A DNA stretch of 48,839 nt from Pleomorphomonas sp. (GCA_029976075.1 JARKNW010000104.1:1-48839); one strand, 5' to 3'. Shown: positions 23,640 through 33,006, numbered from the stretch's first letter. A program made the numbers and translations. The notes: generated from the sequence alone by a model not told the origin.

Positions 23640-24602
23640 TCACCCCGCCTGCCGCACCAGCACACCCAGCGCGGTGGTGATCAGGCGGGCGAAGGTGAAG
23701 GCGCCGATGCCGTCGACGTCGCGTTCGGGCATGAACTCCACGAAGTCCATGGCGGCGATGCGGCCGCGCGATGCGGCGCCCTTGATGAGGTCGACCGCCT
23801 GATAATAGTGGAGGCCGCCGGGCGCCCGGCCGATGACGCCGGGGATCAGCGCCGGATCGAGGGCGTCGGCGTCGATGCAGACGATGATGTCGCTGCCCTC
23901 GGGGATCAGGTCGACGACCGCCTCGACGCCGCGCTTGTGCAGCTCGTAGGCGGTGACGAAGCGGACGCCCCAGGCGAGCGCGTCTTCGTAGTCGCCGGTG
24001 GAGGCCGAGCCGATGCCACGGGCGCCGACCTGGATGATGCGCTCGATGTGCGGCATTTCCGATGCCCGGCGCATGGTCGACGACAGGCCCATGCGCTCGC
24101 CCATGTGGGTTTCGCGCCAGTCGATATGGGCGTCGATCTGCAGCACGGTGTAGCGGCGGCCGGCGGCGTGGTCGCCCACCGCCTCGATCATCGGGATCGG
24201 CACGGAATCGTCGCCGCCCAGCAGGACCGGCACGGCGCCGCGACCGATGATGCGGCCGACGGCATCGCGGATGCTGGCGCGGTTGGCGGCGCTGTCGGTC
24301 TCGCTGAAGGCGAGGTTGCCGCAATCGACCGGCCTCTTGGCCGGCACTGGGAACACCGGGCCACCGTGATCGAAATCGTGGCGGTCGACATTGGCGGTGA
24401 GCACGCCGGTGGCCTGGCGCAGCGCGTCCGGCGCATTGCGGCAATAGGCGCCGACCGAGGCATAGGGCGTGGCCGCCGGCGCGCCGAGGATGGCGACCGG
24501 GGCCGTCAGACTGTCGAGATCGGCGCAGGTGGCGAGGTTGAGGAAGCTGGTGGTCTCGGCGTCGGCGCCGTAGAGGGCACCGAGGTTGGGTTTGCTGTCC
24601 AA
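23640..24602 (-). CDS. Arginase/agmatinase-family ureohydrolase with altered metal motif
   Basis: 320 residues of the ureohydrolase fold. DAHID (157-161) and CIDADALDP (242-250) match the second and third metal-binding motifs. The first motif, normally Gly-Gly-Asp-His-Ser, reads GGDDS (129-133), so the usual Mn-ligand His is Asp132. Family members cleave arginine, agmatine, guanidinobutyrate or related guanidines to urea and an amine, or formimino compounds. The start is a TTG at 24602 with GGAG 8 nt upstream. It precedes nothing downstream in the operon: the order is ATPase, binding protein, two permeases, then this enzyme. It probably acts on the imported guanidino compound, with a changed metal site. 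Confidence 0.88.
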   Translation of the reverse strand: MDSKPNLGALYGADAETTSFLNLATCADLDSLTAPVAILGAPAATPYASVGAYCRNAPDALRQATGVLTANVDRHDFDHGGPVFPVPAKRPVDCGNLAFSETDSAANRASIRDAVGRIIGRGAVPVLLGGDDSVPIPMIEAVGDHAAGRRYTVLQIDAHIDWRETHMGERMGLSSTMRRASEMPHIERIIQVGARGIGSASTGDYEDALAWGVRFVTAYELHKRGVEAVVDLIPEGSDIIVCIDADALDPALIPGVIGRAPGGLHYYQAVDLIKGAASRGRIAAMDFVEFMPERDVDGIGAFTFARLITTALGVLVRQAG

Positions 24603-24639
24603 GATAAGTCTCCGCGGGACGGGAAATGGGAGGGAGAGA

Positions 24640-25332
24640 TCAGCTCATCCGCGTCGTCAGGTGCTTGCCCCAGCGGCGCTGCGCCAGCTGGAAGGCGGAG
24701 ACCAGCACACCGGTCAGCACCAGGTAGATGCCGGCGGCGGTCACGTAGGGTTCGAACTGGATGTAGTCGGTAAGCGTGATCTTGCGGGCGACGCCGGTAG
24801 TCTCCAGCAGCGTGACGGTGCTGGCGAGCGAGGTGGCGTGCAGCATCATGATCATCTCGTTGCTGTAGAGCGGCAGCGAGCGGGTGAGCATGGATGGGAT
24901 GAGGATGCGGCGGGCGGCGATCCAGGGCGACATGCCGTAGGCGCGGGCCGCCTCGACCTCGCCGGCCGGGATATGGCGGAGGCCGCCGGCGAAGATCTCG
25001 GTGGTGTAGGCGGCGGAGTTGAGCACGAAGGCGGCGAGCACGCAGACCATCGGGCTCGACAGCCACGGCCAGAAGACACTGGCGCGTACCAGCTCGAACT
25101 GGGCCAGCCCGAAATAGATCAGAAACAGCTGCACCAGAAGCGGCGTGCCGCGGAAGATCAGCGTGTAGCCGAGCACGGCATAGCGCAGCCAGGGACGACG
25201 GCTGTTGCGGGCGAAGGCGAGCGGCAGCGCCACGAAGAACGAGATGGCGAGCGAGGCCACCGTCAGCGTGACGGTGAGGCGGGCGCCTTCGGCATAAGCC
25301 CCGAGATTGTCGGCGATGACACTCCAGTTCAC
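24640..25332 (-). CDS. Polar amino acid ABC permease (HisM type)
   Basis: 230 residues, about five membrane segments. The EAA loop reads GEVEAARAYGMSPWIAARRI. The TLIFRGTPLLVQLFLIYFG segment is a hallmark of HisM/GlnP-type permeases. It starts with a GTG whose codon overlaps the stop of the preceding permease. It forms the heterodimeric channel with the product of 25329-26018. Confidence 0.93.
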   Translation of the reverse strand: MNWSVIADNLGAYAEGARLTVTLTVASLAISFFVALPLAFARNSRRPWLRYAVLGYTLIFRGTPLLVQLFLIYFGLAQFELVRASVFWPWLSSPMVCVLAAFVLNSAAYTTEIFAGGLRHIPAGEVEAARAYGMSPWIAARRILIPSMLTRSLPLYSNEMIMMLHATSLASTVTLLETTGVARKITLTDYIQFEPYVTAAGIYLVLTGVLVSAFQLAQRRWGKHLTTRMS

Positions 25333-26018
25333 AGCGTCAGCTCCCGGTGGCCGATTTCATAACGGCGGGCGACCATTCCCAGCACGACCAGCGAGACGAG
25401 CGTCAGAAACAGGTAGAAGCCGGCGGCGACCAGATAGAAGGTGAAGGGCTTGCCGGTGGCCTCGGCAGCGCCCTTGGCACGGAACATGACGTCCTGCAGG
25501 CCGATCAGCGACACCAGCGCCGTGCCCTTGACCAGCACCAGCCAGTTGTTGGTGAAACCCGGCAGCGACAGGCGGATCATCTGCGGCAGGATGATGCGCC
25601 AGAACATGCGGCGGCGGCTGAGGCCATAGGCGATGGCCGCCTCGATCTGCCCCTTAGGGATGCCCTGCAGGGCCGACTTGAAGGTCTCGGTCATGTAGGC
25701 GCCGAAGATCAGGCCAAGCGTGGCGGTGCCGGCCACCTCCGGCGAGAACTCGACGCGCGCGTCGATGCCGAGGCTGTCGATGGTCTGGTTGAGGAGGGCC
25801 GGCAGGCTGTAGAAGACCAGCAGCATGACCACGAGGTCGGGAATGCCCCGCACCACGAAGGTATAGACCGAGGCGATGGCGCGTAGCCCGCCGTGCCGTG
25901 ACAGCTTGGCGAAGGCGGCGAGAAGGCCGAGCACCGTTGCCACCACCAGCGAGGCGACGGCCAGCAGCAGGGTCGTCGACCCCGCTGCCAGAATGGTCAT
26001 GATGAACTCGGAGATCAT
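25329..26018 (-). CDS. Polar amino acid ABC permease (HisQ type)
   Basis: 229 residues with the family signature TFVVRGIPDLVVMLLVFYSLP and the EAA loop GQIEAAIAYGLSRRRMFWRI. A long extracytoplasmic loop (TIDSLGIDARVEFSP) separates the first and second halves. It begins 6 bp after the binding-protein stop codon, and an ATG at 26000 is an alternative start. It is part of the importer serving the arginase-like enzyme. Confidence 0.93.
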   Translation of the reverse strand: MISEFIMTILAAGSTTLLLAVASLVVATVLGLLAAFAKLSRHGGLRAIASVYTFVVRGIPDLVVMLLVFYSLPALLNQTIDSLGIDARVEFSPEVAGTATLGLIFGAYMTETFKSALQGIPKGQIEAAIAYGLSRRRMFWRIILPQMIRLSLPGFTNNWLVLVKGTALVSLIGLQDVMFRAKGAAEATGKPFTFYLVAAGFYLFLTLVSLVVLGMVARRYEIGHRELTL

Positions 26019-26024
26019 CAGCTG

Positions 26025-26792
26025 TTATTCGCTGAAGTACTTGGCGTTGAGCTCCGCGAGCTTGCCGTTCTCCTTGAGGGTGGCAAGACCCTTGTTGAAG
26101 GCCTCGACCAGCTTGGGGTTCTTCTTGTTGACGGCGATGGCGACGCCCTCGCCGAACTCCTTGGCGTCCTTGCCGGTCAGCTCGGGGCCGGTGAGTGCGA
26201 AGTCCTTGCCGGCGTCCGTCTTCAGGAAGCCGTGGATGATCTGGGCCTGATAGCTGATGTGCAGGTCGGCACGGCCGGCGGTCAGCTCCAGATAGGGGGC
26301 GCTGCCGGTGTCGTAGCGCTTGATGGTGGCGTCGGGGTAGTGGGCGGTGACGTAGGCGTCCATCGGCGTGCCGGTCTGGACGGCGATGGTCTTGCCCTTC
26401 AGCCCCTCGGGCGTGAAGTCGAAGGTGGCGCCCTTCTTGGCGACGAAGCGGAAGATCGGGTGATCGTAGATGTCGGAGAAGGCGATGACCTGCCGGCGCT
26501 TCTCGGTGACGGTCAACTGGGAAATCAGCGCGTCATACTTGCCATCGATGAGGCCGGGGATCATGCCGTCCCAGGCGGCGTTGAAGATGTTGCAGTCGAG
26601 CTTGGCGGCGTCGCAGATCGCCTGCATCAGCTCGACGTCGTAGCCGACCAGCTTGCCGTTGGCATCGATGGATTCGAACGGCGGGAAGGTGGCGTCGGTG
26701 GCGATGCCGATCTTGCCGTCGGCGGCGGCCACTGGGCCGGCGAAGGCGGCGAGCGCCAGGGCGAGGCAAAGCCCCTTGATCATGGTCTTCAT
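26025..26792 (-). CDS. Amino acid-binding periplasmic protein (HisJ/ArgT type)
   Basis: 255 residues. The signal peptide is KGLCLALALAAFAGPVAAAD. The mature protein has IATDATFPPFESIDANGKLV followed by GYDVELM, the classic family 3 solute-binding start, and WDGMIPGLIDGKYDALI. Basic amino acids (arginine, ornithine, histidine) are usual ligands of this subgroup, and citrulline or another guanidino/ureido compound fits the neighbours. ATG 26792 follows AGAGGGA. Confidence 0.93.
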   Translation of the reverse strand: MKTMIKGLCLALALAAFAGPVAAADGKIGIATDATFPPFESIDANGKLVGYDVELMQAICDAAKLDCNIFNAAWDGMIPGLIDGKYDALISQLTVTEKRRQVIAFSDIYDHPIFRFVAKKGATFDFTPEGLKGKTIAVQTGTPMDAYVTAHYPDATIKRYDTGSAPYLELTAGRADLHISYQAQIIHGFLKTDAGKDFALTGPELTGKDAKEFGEGVAIAVNKKNPKLVEAFNKGLATLKENGKLAELNAKYFSE

Positions 26793-26857
26793 GGTTTCGG
26801 TCCCTCTGGATTGTTGTGGTTGCTGGCTCAGTCGTCGTGGTGTCCGGTTGGCCCGGA

Positions 26858-27628
26858 TCAGTGTTTCAGCCGTCCGGCGAGGAACTGCTGAAGGCGGGGG
26901 CTCTCGGCCCGATCGAAAATGGCGTCCGGCGTGCCCTGCTCTTCCACCTGGCCCTGGTGGAGGAACATGACGCGGGAGGAGGCATGGCGGGCAAAGCCCA
27001 TCTCGTGGGTGACCACCACCATGGTGCGGCCCTCGTCGGCCAAGGCTTGCATGACGCGCAGCACCTCGCTGACCAGCTCCGGGTCGAGCGCCGAGGTCGG
27101 CTCGTCGAACAGCATGACGTCGGGATTGACGCTGAGTGCCCGGGCGATGGCCACCCGCTGCTGCTGGCCGCCGGAGAGATGCGAAGGATATTTGCCGAGT
27201 ACGTCGAAGCCGAGCCCGACCTTGGCGAGGTTGGCCTTGGCCCGCTCGATCGCTTCGGCGCGCGGCACGCCGAGCACGCCGATCGGCACCTCGATGACGT
27301 TGGACAGCACCGACATGTGCGACCACAGGCAGAAGTTCTGGAACACCATGGCGAGGCGGCTGCGCAGGCGGCGCAACTGGGCGGCGTCGCTGGCGCTGAG
27401 CATGCCGTCGCGCTCGCGACGGGTGGCGAGCATTTCGCCGTCGACGGTGATAGTGCCGGCATGCGGACGCTCGAGAAAATTGATGCAGCGCAGGAAGGTG
27501 CTCTTGCCCGAACCGCTGGCGCCGATGATGCTGATCACGTCGCCGGCCTCGGCTCCGAGACTGACACCCTTCAGCACCTCATGGTCGCCGTAGGACTTGT
27601 GAACGTCGCTGACGCTGAGTTTCAGCAT
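26858..27628 (-). CDS. Amino acid ABC importer ATPase (HisP type)
   Basis: 256 residues. Motifs: Walker [11 protein letters not shown]-loop [18 protein letters not shown], signature [10 protein letters not shown], Walker [17 protein letters not shown] and [13 protein letters not shown]. The N-terminal [14 protein letters not shown] sets the start at 27628; frames extend further upstream without support. It is the first gene of the amino acid importer operon and precedes the binding protein by 65 bp. Confidence 0.93.
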   Translation of the reverse strand: MLKLSVSDVHKSYGDHEVLKGVSLGAEAGDVISIIGASGSGKSTFLRCINFLERPHAGTITVDGEMLATRRERDGMLSASDAAQLRRLRSRLAMVFQNFCLWSHMSVLSNVIEVPIGVLGVPRAEAIERAKANLAKVGLGFDVLGKYPSHLSGGQQQRVAIARALSVNPDVMLFDEPTSALDPELVSEVLRVMQALADEGRTMVVVTHEMGFARHASSRVMFLHQGQVEEQGTPDAIFDRAESPRLQQFLAGRLKH

Positions 27629-27738
27629 GCCGGTCTTTCCGAGGTCTGCGCCTGCGCGATGGGCACGGGATGTGCTCAAATTTGTGCCAATCATGCATCT
27701 GGCGCGAATATGCGCAAATGATGAATTTTCACCGCATA

Positions 27739-27809
27739 CATGAATTTGAATCATGTCACGCCATGAAAAGCGGCAGCGTGCGTGCGAAATAGCCGGCGAT
27801 CATTGATCG
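27739..27809. promoter_or_regulatory. AT-rich dyads upstream of the amino acid importer operon
   Basis: CATGA-ATTTGAA-TCATG (27739-27755) and the palindrome CGATCA-T-TGATCG (27797-27809) lie in the 204-bp, AT-rich gap between the LysR gene and the importer operon. The first has the loose dyad shape expected for a LysR-type site. Both are candidates for control by the LysR protein encoded just upstream. Confidence 0.4.
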
Positions 27810-27832
27810 TAAATCATTAATCGATCAGTAGT

Positions 27833-28723
27833 TTATCGGAATCGATCGAGCAGCCAGCGCTGGAACAGCAGCGTTCCCGATCGGCGTTCCCCAGCCGTCG
27901 TGGTGATGGTGTACCAGCCGCCCACGGCGTCGATGGCGGTGGGGAACGGCTTGATCAACAGGCCCCGCTTGAAGTCGATCGACGACAGCGGATCGCTGAC
28001 CAGCGCAAGGCCGGTGCCGTGGATGCTGAGGTCGATCGCCATGGCAAGGTCGCTGCAATAGAGGTGGCGGGCCTGCTTCTCCACCTCGGGAATTCCCGCC
28101 TTGGCCAACCAGCGGCGCCATTCCGAGCCGTCGTCCCAGTGCAGCAGGCGGGTGTGGCGGATGTCGGAGGGGTGGGTCATGGCGCCACCGAGCTGCTCGA
28201 ACAGTTGCGGACTGCAGACAGGCGTGACGTTGACCCGCGCCAGCAGGGCCGAGCGGCGGTCGGCCCAGCCGCCGGAGCCGAAGGCGATGCCGACGTCGAT
28301 GTCCGGAATCTCCGGCACCAGCCGGTTGTCGACCAGGCGGATGTGGCACTCGATGGACGGATGGACGTTGCAGAAGTCGTTGAGGTGCTTGGCGAGCCAG
28401 GTGTTGGCGAACATCGGCGGGCAGGCGATGGTCAAGGGACCGCCGGGCTCGTTCATCTCGCCGAGATGTTCGGCGGCGTTGGCGATCGAGCGCAGCGAGG
28501 CGGTGACCGCCCGGGCGAAGGTACGCCCGGCGTCGGTGAGCACGATGCCGCGCCCGACGCGAACGAACAGCTCCTGCCCCAGGGATGCCTCGAGGCGGCG
28601 CATCTGATGGCTGACGGCGCTGTCGGTGAGGTGCAGCTCGGTGGCCGCCTTCGACAGAGACTGATGACGCGCGACGGCCTCGAACGTCCGGAGCGTGGCG
28701 AGAGGAAGATTGCGCTGGGACAT
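27833..28723 (-). CDS. LysR family transcriptional regulator (GcvA-like)
   Basis: 296 residues. The N-terminal winged helix is LATLRTFEAVARHQSLSKAA followed by TELHLTDSAVSHQMRRLEASLGQELFVR. The effector domain contains DIDVGIAFGSGGWADRR and GTGLALVSDPLS, as in GcvA-type LysR proteins. ATG 28723 starts the conserved domain. It is encoded directly upstream of, and in line with, the amino acid importer operon, so it probably activates it. Confidence 0.9.
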   Translation of the reverse strand: MSQRNLPLATLRTFEAVARHQSLSKAATELHLTDSAVSHQMRRLEASLGQELFVRVGRGIVLTDAGRTFARAVTASLRSIANAAEHLGEMNEPGGPLTIACPPMFANTWLAKHLNDFCNVHPSIECHIRLVDNRLVPEIPDIDVGIAFGSGGWADRRSALLARVNVTPVCSPQLFEQLGGAMTHPSDIRHTRLLHWDDGSEWRRWLAKAGIPEVEKQARHLYCSDLAMAIDLSIHGTGLALVSDPLSSIDFKRGLLIKPFPTAIDAVGGWYTITTTAGERRSGTLLFQRWLLDRFR

Positions 28724-28888
28724 GTTGGCCGGTTTCGAGGCTAAGGTTGGAACATGCGAAATGGGGCGCCAGCCTTGCCCGGACATTCGCACGCAAGCGA
28801 AATGAAGTCTATTTGATCATGCCCCGGCGGGCCCGATCGCCCGGCGGCCGGTCGTGCAGCCTTTGCGTCGGTCGGATCCGGTTGGGAG

Positions 28889-28924
28889 GCCGCCCGCCTC
28901 TCCGGGGGAAGTGAGGCGGGCGGC
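28889..28924 (-). terminator. Terminator-like hairpin after the 454-residue unknown gene
   Basis: GCCGCCCGCCTC pairs perfectly with GAGGCGGGCGGC (12 bp) around a 12-nt loop, 15 bp beyond the stop codon of the unknown gene. There is no T tract. The remainder of the gap to the LysR start (28724-28888) is G+C-rich and shows no gene. Confidence 0.6.
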
Positions 28925-28938
28925 GCGTCGGCACGCTG

Positions 28939-30303
28939 TCAGAAGGAGGACCTGACGGCGACCGAGGGAGCGGTTTCGAGCTGATCGGCTATGATCTGCC
29001 AGTTGTCGGCAAACGGGCCGTAGGCCGTCTTGATGTCGGCACCGACCGGCAGTTCGGGACATTCGTTTTCGCCGTTCGAGCCCCAGTTGACCCAACCCGA
29101 CTGGCGTCGCTGGACGATCTGAAAGGCACCGGACGGAACGGACGTCCACCAAACCATGGTTCGTCCCGAGGCAACGTGAAACTCCGCCGTCTTGCTGGCC
29201 GGCCCGGGAAAGATCGTTTCGTGCGGTACGGCCGACACGTCGACGGCTTCGTCGCTCAGCGTCCATGCCCGATCGTTGAGATCGGCCGCAACGTGAGCCG
29301 CAGCCCGCACCCGGGCGAGCCGCGCCGAAATCTCCGCCTCCGGCAGGGCCTTTTCCCAGGCCGAGAACAGCCGCCAATAGAGGTCCCAGTGCGCCTCGTC
29401 CATGCGGCTCAACTTATCGCGGAACTCGGCGAACTTGGGATTGTCGGTTTTGGCTTCGGCAAGCGTGCTGCCCACCATGTCCACCAGCAGCCCGGCATAG
29501 GGGTCGCCTGAGCGAAAGCGTGTGCCGCCGTAGGCCGCGAAGCGATCGAAGACCAGTTCGCCCGGTCCGCCCTCGAACTCGTCGCCGACGGTGATCTTGT
29601 TGGTGACCGAACGGCCGTTGATCACCGTCTGGAAGTCGTCCACCTCATAGCGACGCTGGAAATAGGGCGTGCCGTAGGTAAAGCGCCAGTCGATGGCAAA
29701 GTGCTTGCCACGAAGTTCGGGCAACAGGCCGTCCGGGATCACCCCGCGCATGCGGTAGTGATGAAGGAGCGGTCCACGCTCGATAATCTCAATGTCGACC
29801 TGGGTGTGCTCCGGCGGATTGATCAGGCCGTTTTCCGGCGTGAAGAACGGACCGTAGAAACCGCCGATGGCGTTGTTGCCCGAAGGCAGCAGCTCGAAGC
29901 CGTCGGTGAGCCCCTTGAAGTGACGCAGGCCCCATTTGGAGGCTCCCGTTCCCTCGGCGGTGCCGGAGCACAGCTCGAGATCGAAGGCGCCCGTATCGAG
30001 CCGAGCGAAACAATCGGTTTCCCGTCCCCGCAGGACACGAATGCCCGGCAGAACGGCGACCTCGGCATCCGTCAGCGGTTCGCCTAGCGTGAGTTGGGTT
30101 TCCCTCGTGAAACTCAGACAAGTGAAGAAGGCCGTTTGGCCGCCGTCGGATCCGACCGAAAGGCGCTGGCAGGGGATAGGCGTGCCGTCGGCGAGCTTTG
30201 CCCAGTAGAGCGGGGCGGGAAGTTCGGCGGGAACGGTGAAGACGACAGGCTCGCTAACGCGCGATCCGGCAAGCGGATCGGCGATATCGACGACAAAAGT
30301 CAT
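28939..30303 (-). CDS. Unknown protein of a ribose-type importer operon
   Basis: 454 residues, no signal peptide, no membrane segment. I do not recognise a family. The N-terminal 90 residues (VSEPVVFTVPAELPAPLYWA, then IPCQRL and LTLGE) look like a beta-sandwich. The centre (EIIERGPLLHHYRMRGVIP, DWRFTYGTPYFQRRYEVDDF) looks like the beta-supersandwich seen in polysaccharide lyases and epimerase-like enzymes. The C-terminus is rich in Trp (TMVWWTSVPSGAF, SGWVNWGSNGENECPE). It is the last gene of an operon with ribose-type permease, ATPase and binding protein, and 46 bp after the permease, so it probably processes the imported sugar. A cytoplasmic carbohydrate-active enzyme is likely, but not shown. 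Confidence 0.8.
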   Translation of the reverse strand: MTFVVDIADPLAGSRVSEPVVFTVPAELPAPLYWAKLADGTPIPCQRLSVGSDGGQTAFFTCLSFTRETQLTLGEPLTDAEVAVLPGIRVLRGRETDCFARLDTGAFDLELCSGTAEGTGASKWGLRHFKGLTDGFELLPSGNNAIGGFYGPFFTPENGLINPPEHTQVDIEIIERGPLLHHYRMRGVIPDGLLPELRGKHFAIDWRFTYGTPYFQRRYEVDDFQTVINGRSVTNKITVGDEFEGGPGELVFDRFAAYGGTRFRSGDPYAGLLVDMVGSTLAEAKTDNPKFAEFRDKLSRMDEAHWDLYWRLFSAWEKALPEAEISARLARVRAAAHVAADLNDRAWTLSDEAVDVSAVPHETIFPGPASKTAEFHVASGRTMVWWTSVPSGAFQIVQRRQSGWVNWGSNGENECPELPVGADIKTAYGPFADNWQIIADQLETAPSVAVRSSF

Positions 30304-30349
30304 GGGAACAAACTCCGGGAGGCAAAATGCGGGAGGCGGCGCGGCGGCT

Positions 30350-31384
30350 TCAGGACCGGGGCGGGGCGGAGCGGGAGAACAGGGGCAGGCGGAAGCTGAA
30401 CGTGCGCTGCTTGAGGCTGTCGATCGCCACGGCCAGAATGATGACGACGCCCTTGATCAGGAGCTGGGTGAAAAAGGGAACGTTCATCAGGATCAGTCCC
30501 GTCGACAACACGCCGAGGATCACCGAGCCGATCAGCGTGCCGACGATGCGGCCGCGTCCTCCGGCGAGAGCCGTACCGCCCAGCACGACGGCGGCAATGG
30601 CGTCGAGTTCGTATCCGGTGCCGGCCGTCGGCTGGGCGGAAACGACACGGGCCGCGAAGATGACGCCGGCGAGACCGGCACAGGCACCCGCGAACAGGTA
30701 GACGGAGGTGATGATCCGCTTGACGCGCACGCCGGCCAGCTTGGCCGCTTCCGGGTTGCCGCCAACCGCGTAGACATGGCGGCCATAGCGGGTGCGTTCG
30801 AGCAGGAACCAAGCCACCAGATAGACGATGGCCATGACGATCACCGGAACGGGAATGCCAGCAAAGTAGCCGTTGCCGATGTCCCGGAAATTGAGGGCGC
30901 TCGAGACGATCGGCTGGCCGGCGGTGATGGTGTAGGCGAGGCCCCTCAGAAACGTCATCGTTCCCAGCGTCACGATGAACGGAGCGAGCCCCATGTAGGC
31001 GCTGAGCGCGCCGTTGGCGAGACCGCAGGCGGCGCCGACCACCATGCCGAGGATCACCGCGGCCGGTGCCGGCACGCCGGCGATCGCCGCGATCACCGCG
31101 ACGACCCCTGAGACGGCGATGATCGAGCCGACAGACAAGTCGATGCCACCCGTAAGGATCACGAAGGTCATGCCGGCGGCCAGAATGGCGTTGACCGATA
31201 TCGACCGGGCAATATTGAGCAGATTGTCGATGCGGGCAAAGTTGGGTGCGAACACGGCCATGAACACGACGAGTGCGGCCAGCACAACCAGGATGCCGAC
31301 GCGATCCCACCAACGGGCAAAGTCAAAGGGTTCGCGACGAACCGGCTCGACGGCACGGCCAAGGTTTTCGGTATCTTTGGTCAT
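30350..31384 (-). CDS. Ribose-type ABC permease (RbsC/CUT2)
   Basis: 344 residues with 8-10 hydrophobic segments. The typical LAAGMTFVILTGGIDLSVGS motif, GLAPFIVTLGTM and GTALAGGRGRIVGTLIGSVI are present, which define the BPD_transp_2 permease of CUT2 sugar systems. ATG 31384 overlaps the ATPase stop codon (ATGA). The C-terminus after residue 320 is basic and low complexity. Confidence 0.93.
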   Translation of the reverse strand: MTKDTENLGRAVEPVRREPFDFARWWDRVGILVVLAALVVFMAVFAPNFARIDNLLNIARSISVNAILAAGMTFVILTGGIDLSVGSIIAVSGVVAVIAAIAGVPAPAAVILGMVVGAACGLANGALSAYMGLAPFIVTLGTMTFLRGLAYTITAGQPIVSSALNFRDIGNGYFAGIPVPVIVMAIVYLVAWFLLERTRYGRHVYAVGGNPEAAKLAGVRVKRIITSVYLFAGACAGLAGVIFAARVVSAQPTAGTGYELDAIAAVVLGGTALAGGRGRIVGTLIGSVILGVLSTGLILMNVPFFTQLLIKGVVIILAVAIDSLKQRTFSFRLPLFSRSAPPRS

Positions 31385-32916
31385 TGGGGGTCTCCGTGAC
31401 CTTGGGGCGCCCGATCGCCGGCCGTGCCGGTGGCGTGGAACATCACTTCTTCCTCCGAAGTGGCGCCTGAAACGAGCTCGCAAACGATGCGTCCGCCGCG
31501 CATCACCAGAAGGCGATCGGACACGCCGATGGCCTCGGGAAGGTCCGAGGAAATCATCAAGATGGCTTTGCCGGCGCGCGCCAGCGCGTCGATCATTTCG
31601 TAGATTTCGCGCTTGGCGCCGATGTCGACGCCGCGCGTCGGCTCATCGAGGATGAGCAGGCGGCTGTCACGGAGCAGCCAGCGCGCCAGCACGGCCTTCT
31701 GCTGGTTGCCGCCCGATAGCGACTTCACCGGCAGACCGATGGCATTGGCCCTGAGGCGAAGATGAACCATCTCCTCGGCGACCGCCGTATGGATGGCGCC
31801 GCGATGCAGGACGCCGGCCGTGACATAGCGATCGAGCGAACTGATGGAGACGTTGTCTTCAACGCTGTGGCCCAGGAACAGACCCTGTTCCTTGCGATTT
31901 TCGGGTACCATGCCGATACCGTCGCCGATGGCGTCGATGCAGTCGGACGGCGTACTGGCCCGGCCATCGATACGGACGGTACCCACCTCCCGGGGATCGG
32001 ATCCGAAGATCAGCCGTCCGACCTCGGTACGGCCGGAGCCGATCAGTCCCGACATGGCGACCACCTCGCCGGCGCGCACGGTGAGGCTGACCGGTCCAAC
32101 GCCATTGCCCGCCAACCCCTCGACGTCGAGCACAACCTCGCCTGCCGTCCGTGGTGGATGATCATAGAGATCGCCCATCGCCCGGCCCACCATCATGCGG
32201 ACCACGTCGGGCGGCGTTATGTCCTGCATCCTGGCGGTGCCTATATGGGCGCCGTCCCGGAAGACGGTGATCCGGTCGGCAAGCTGCCAGACTTCTTCCA
32301 TGCGATGGGAAATGTAGATCAGGCCGACACCGGACGCGCGCATCTGGTCGATCAACTGGTAGAGCTGCTGCGCCTCGGCGCGCGACAGCGCCGCCGTCGG
32401 CTCGTCGAGCACCAGCACGCGCGCGTTTTCGCTGACGGCGCGGGCAATCTCGACCATCTGCTGCATGCCGATGCTAAGCGAACCAAGGCGGCGTTGCGGG
32501 TCGATGTCAGCCCCGATGCGCGCCAGCTTTTCGCTGGCCTGCCGGCCGAGTGCCCGGCGGTCAAGCGTTCCAAACCGGGTCAGGGGTTCGTGGCCGAGCG
32601 CAAGATTCTCGGCAATGGTCATGTCGGGAACGGTATTGAGTTCCTGATGAATGATGGCGATGCCGTGGGCGCTGGCGTCGCGCGGCGAGCGGATATCGAT
32701 TTCCTTGCCGTCCATCAGGATGCGACCGGTGTCGCGCGGCTGATTGCCGGCCAGGATCTTCATCAACGTCGACTTGCCGGCGCCGTTCTCGCCCATGAGC
32801 GCGTGCACCTCGCCTGCGTGCAGGTCGAAGTTGACGTTGTTGAGGGCAAGCGTCGGGCCGAAGCGCTTGCTGACCTGCTCGAGTCGGAGCAACGGTGGGG
32901 GAGGGGAGGGGGTCAT
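31381..32916 (-). CDS. Ribose-type ABC ATPase with two nucleotide-binding domains (RbsA/MglA)
   Basis: 511 residues, two ABC domains in tandem. First: Walker A GENGAGKST, signature LSIGMQQMVE, Walker B VLVLDEPTAALS. Second: degenerate Walker A SGLIGSGRTE, signature LSGGNQQKAV, Walker B LLILDEPTRGVD. The degenerate second Walker A is normal for this family. ATG 32916 is placed 6 nt after GAGG; a tandem ATG at 32919 is too close to that site. It is upstream of the permease and follows the binding protein after a structured gap. Confidence 0.93.
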   Translation of the reverse strand: MTPSPPPPLLRLEQVSKRFGPTLALNNVNFDLHAGEVHALMGENGAGKSTLMKILAGNQPRDTGRILMDGKEIDIRSPRDASAHGIAIIHQELNTVPDMTIAENLALGHEPLTRFGTLDRRALGRQASEKLARIGADIDPQRRLGSLSIGMQQMVEIARAVSENARVLVLDEPTAALSRAEAQQLYQLIDQMRASGVGLIYISHRMEEVWQLADRITVFRDGAHIGTARMQDITPPDVVRMMVGRAMGDLYDHPPRTAGEVVLDVEGLAGNGVGPVSLTVRAGEVVAMSGLIGSGRTEVGRLIFGSDPREVGTVRIDGRASTPSDCIDAIGDGIGMVPENRKEQGLFLGHSVEDNVSISSLDRYVTAGVLHRGAIHTAVAEEMVHLRLRANAIGLPVKSLSGGNQQKAVLARWLLRDSRLLILDEPTRGVDIGAKREIYEMIDALARAGKAILMISSDLPEAIGVSDRLLVMRGGRIVCELVSGATSEEEVMFHATGTAGDRAPQGHGDPQ

Positions 32917-33006
32917 CATCTGCCTCGCTGGGAGCACGGAGGAACGGGTCGCTGCGACCCGTCCACCGTCAAGCGGCAAGCGGTCCATTGCTCTGCCAGA
33001 TGGTTT

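Noticed and set aside
23448..24773. 441-residue plus-strand open frame
   Set aside because: Antisense to the arginase-family gene and part of the permease; composition of a shadow frame.
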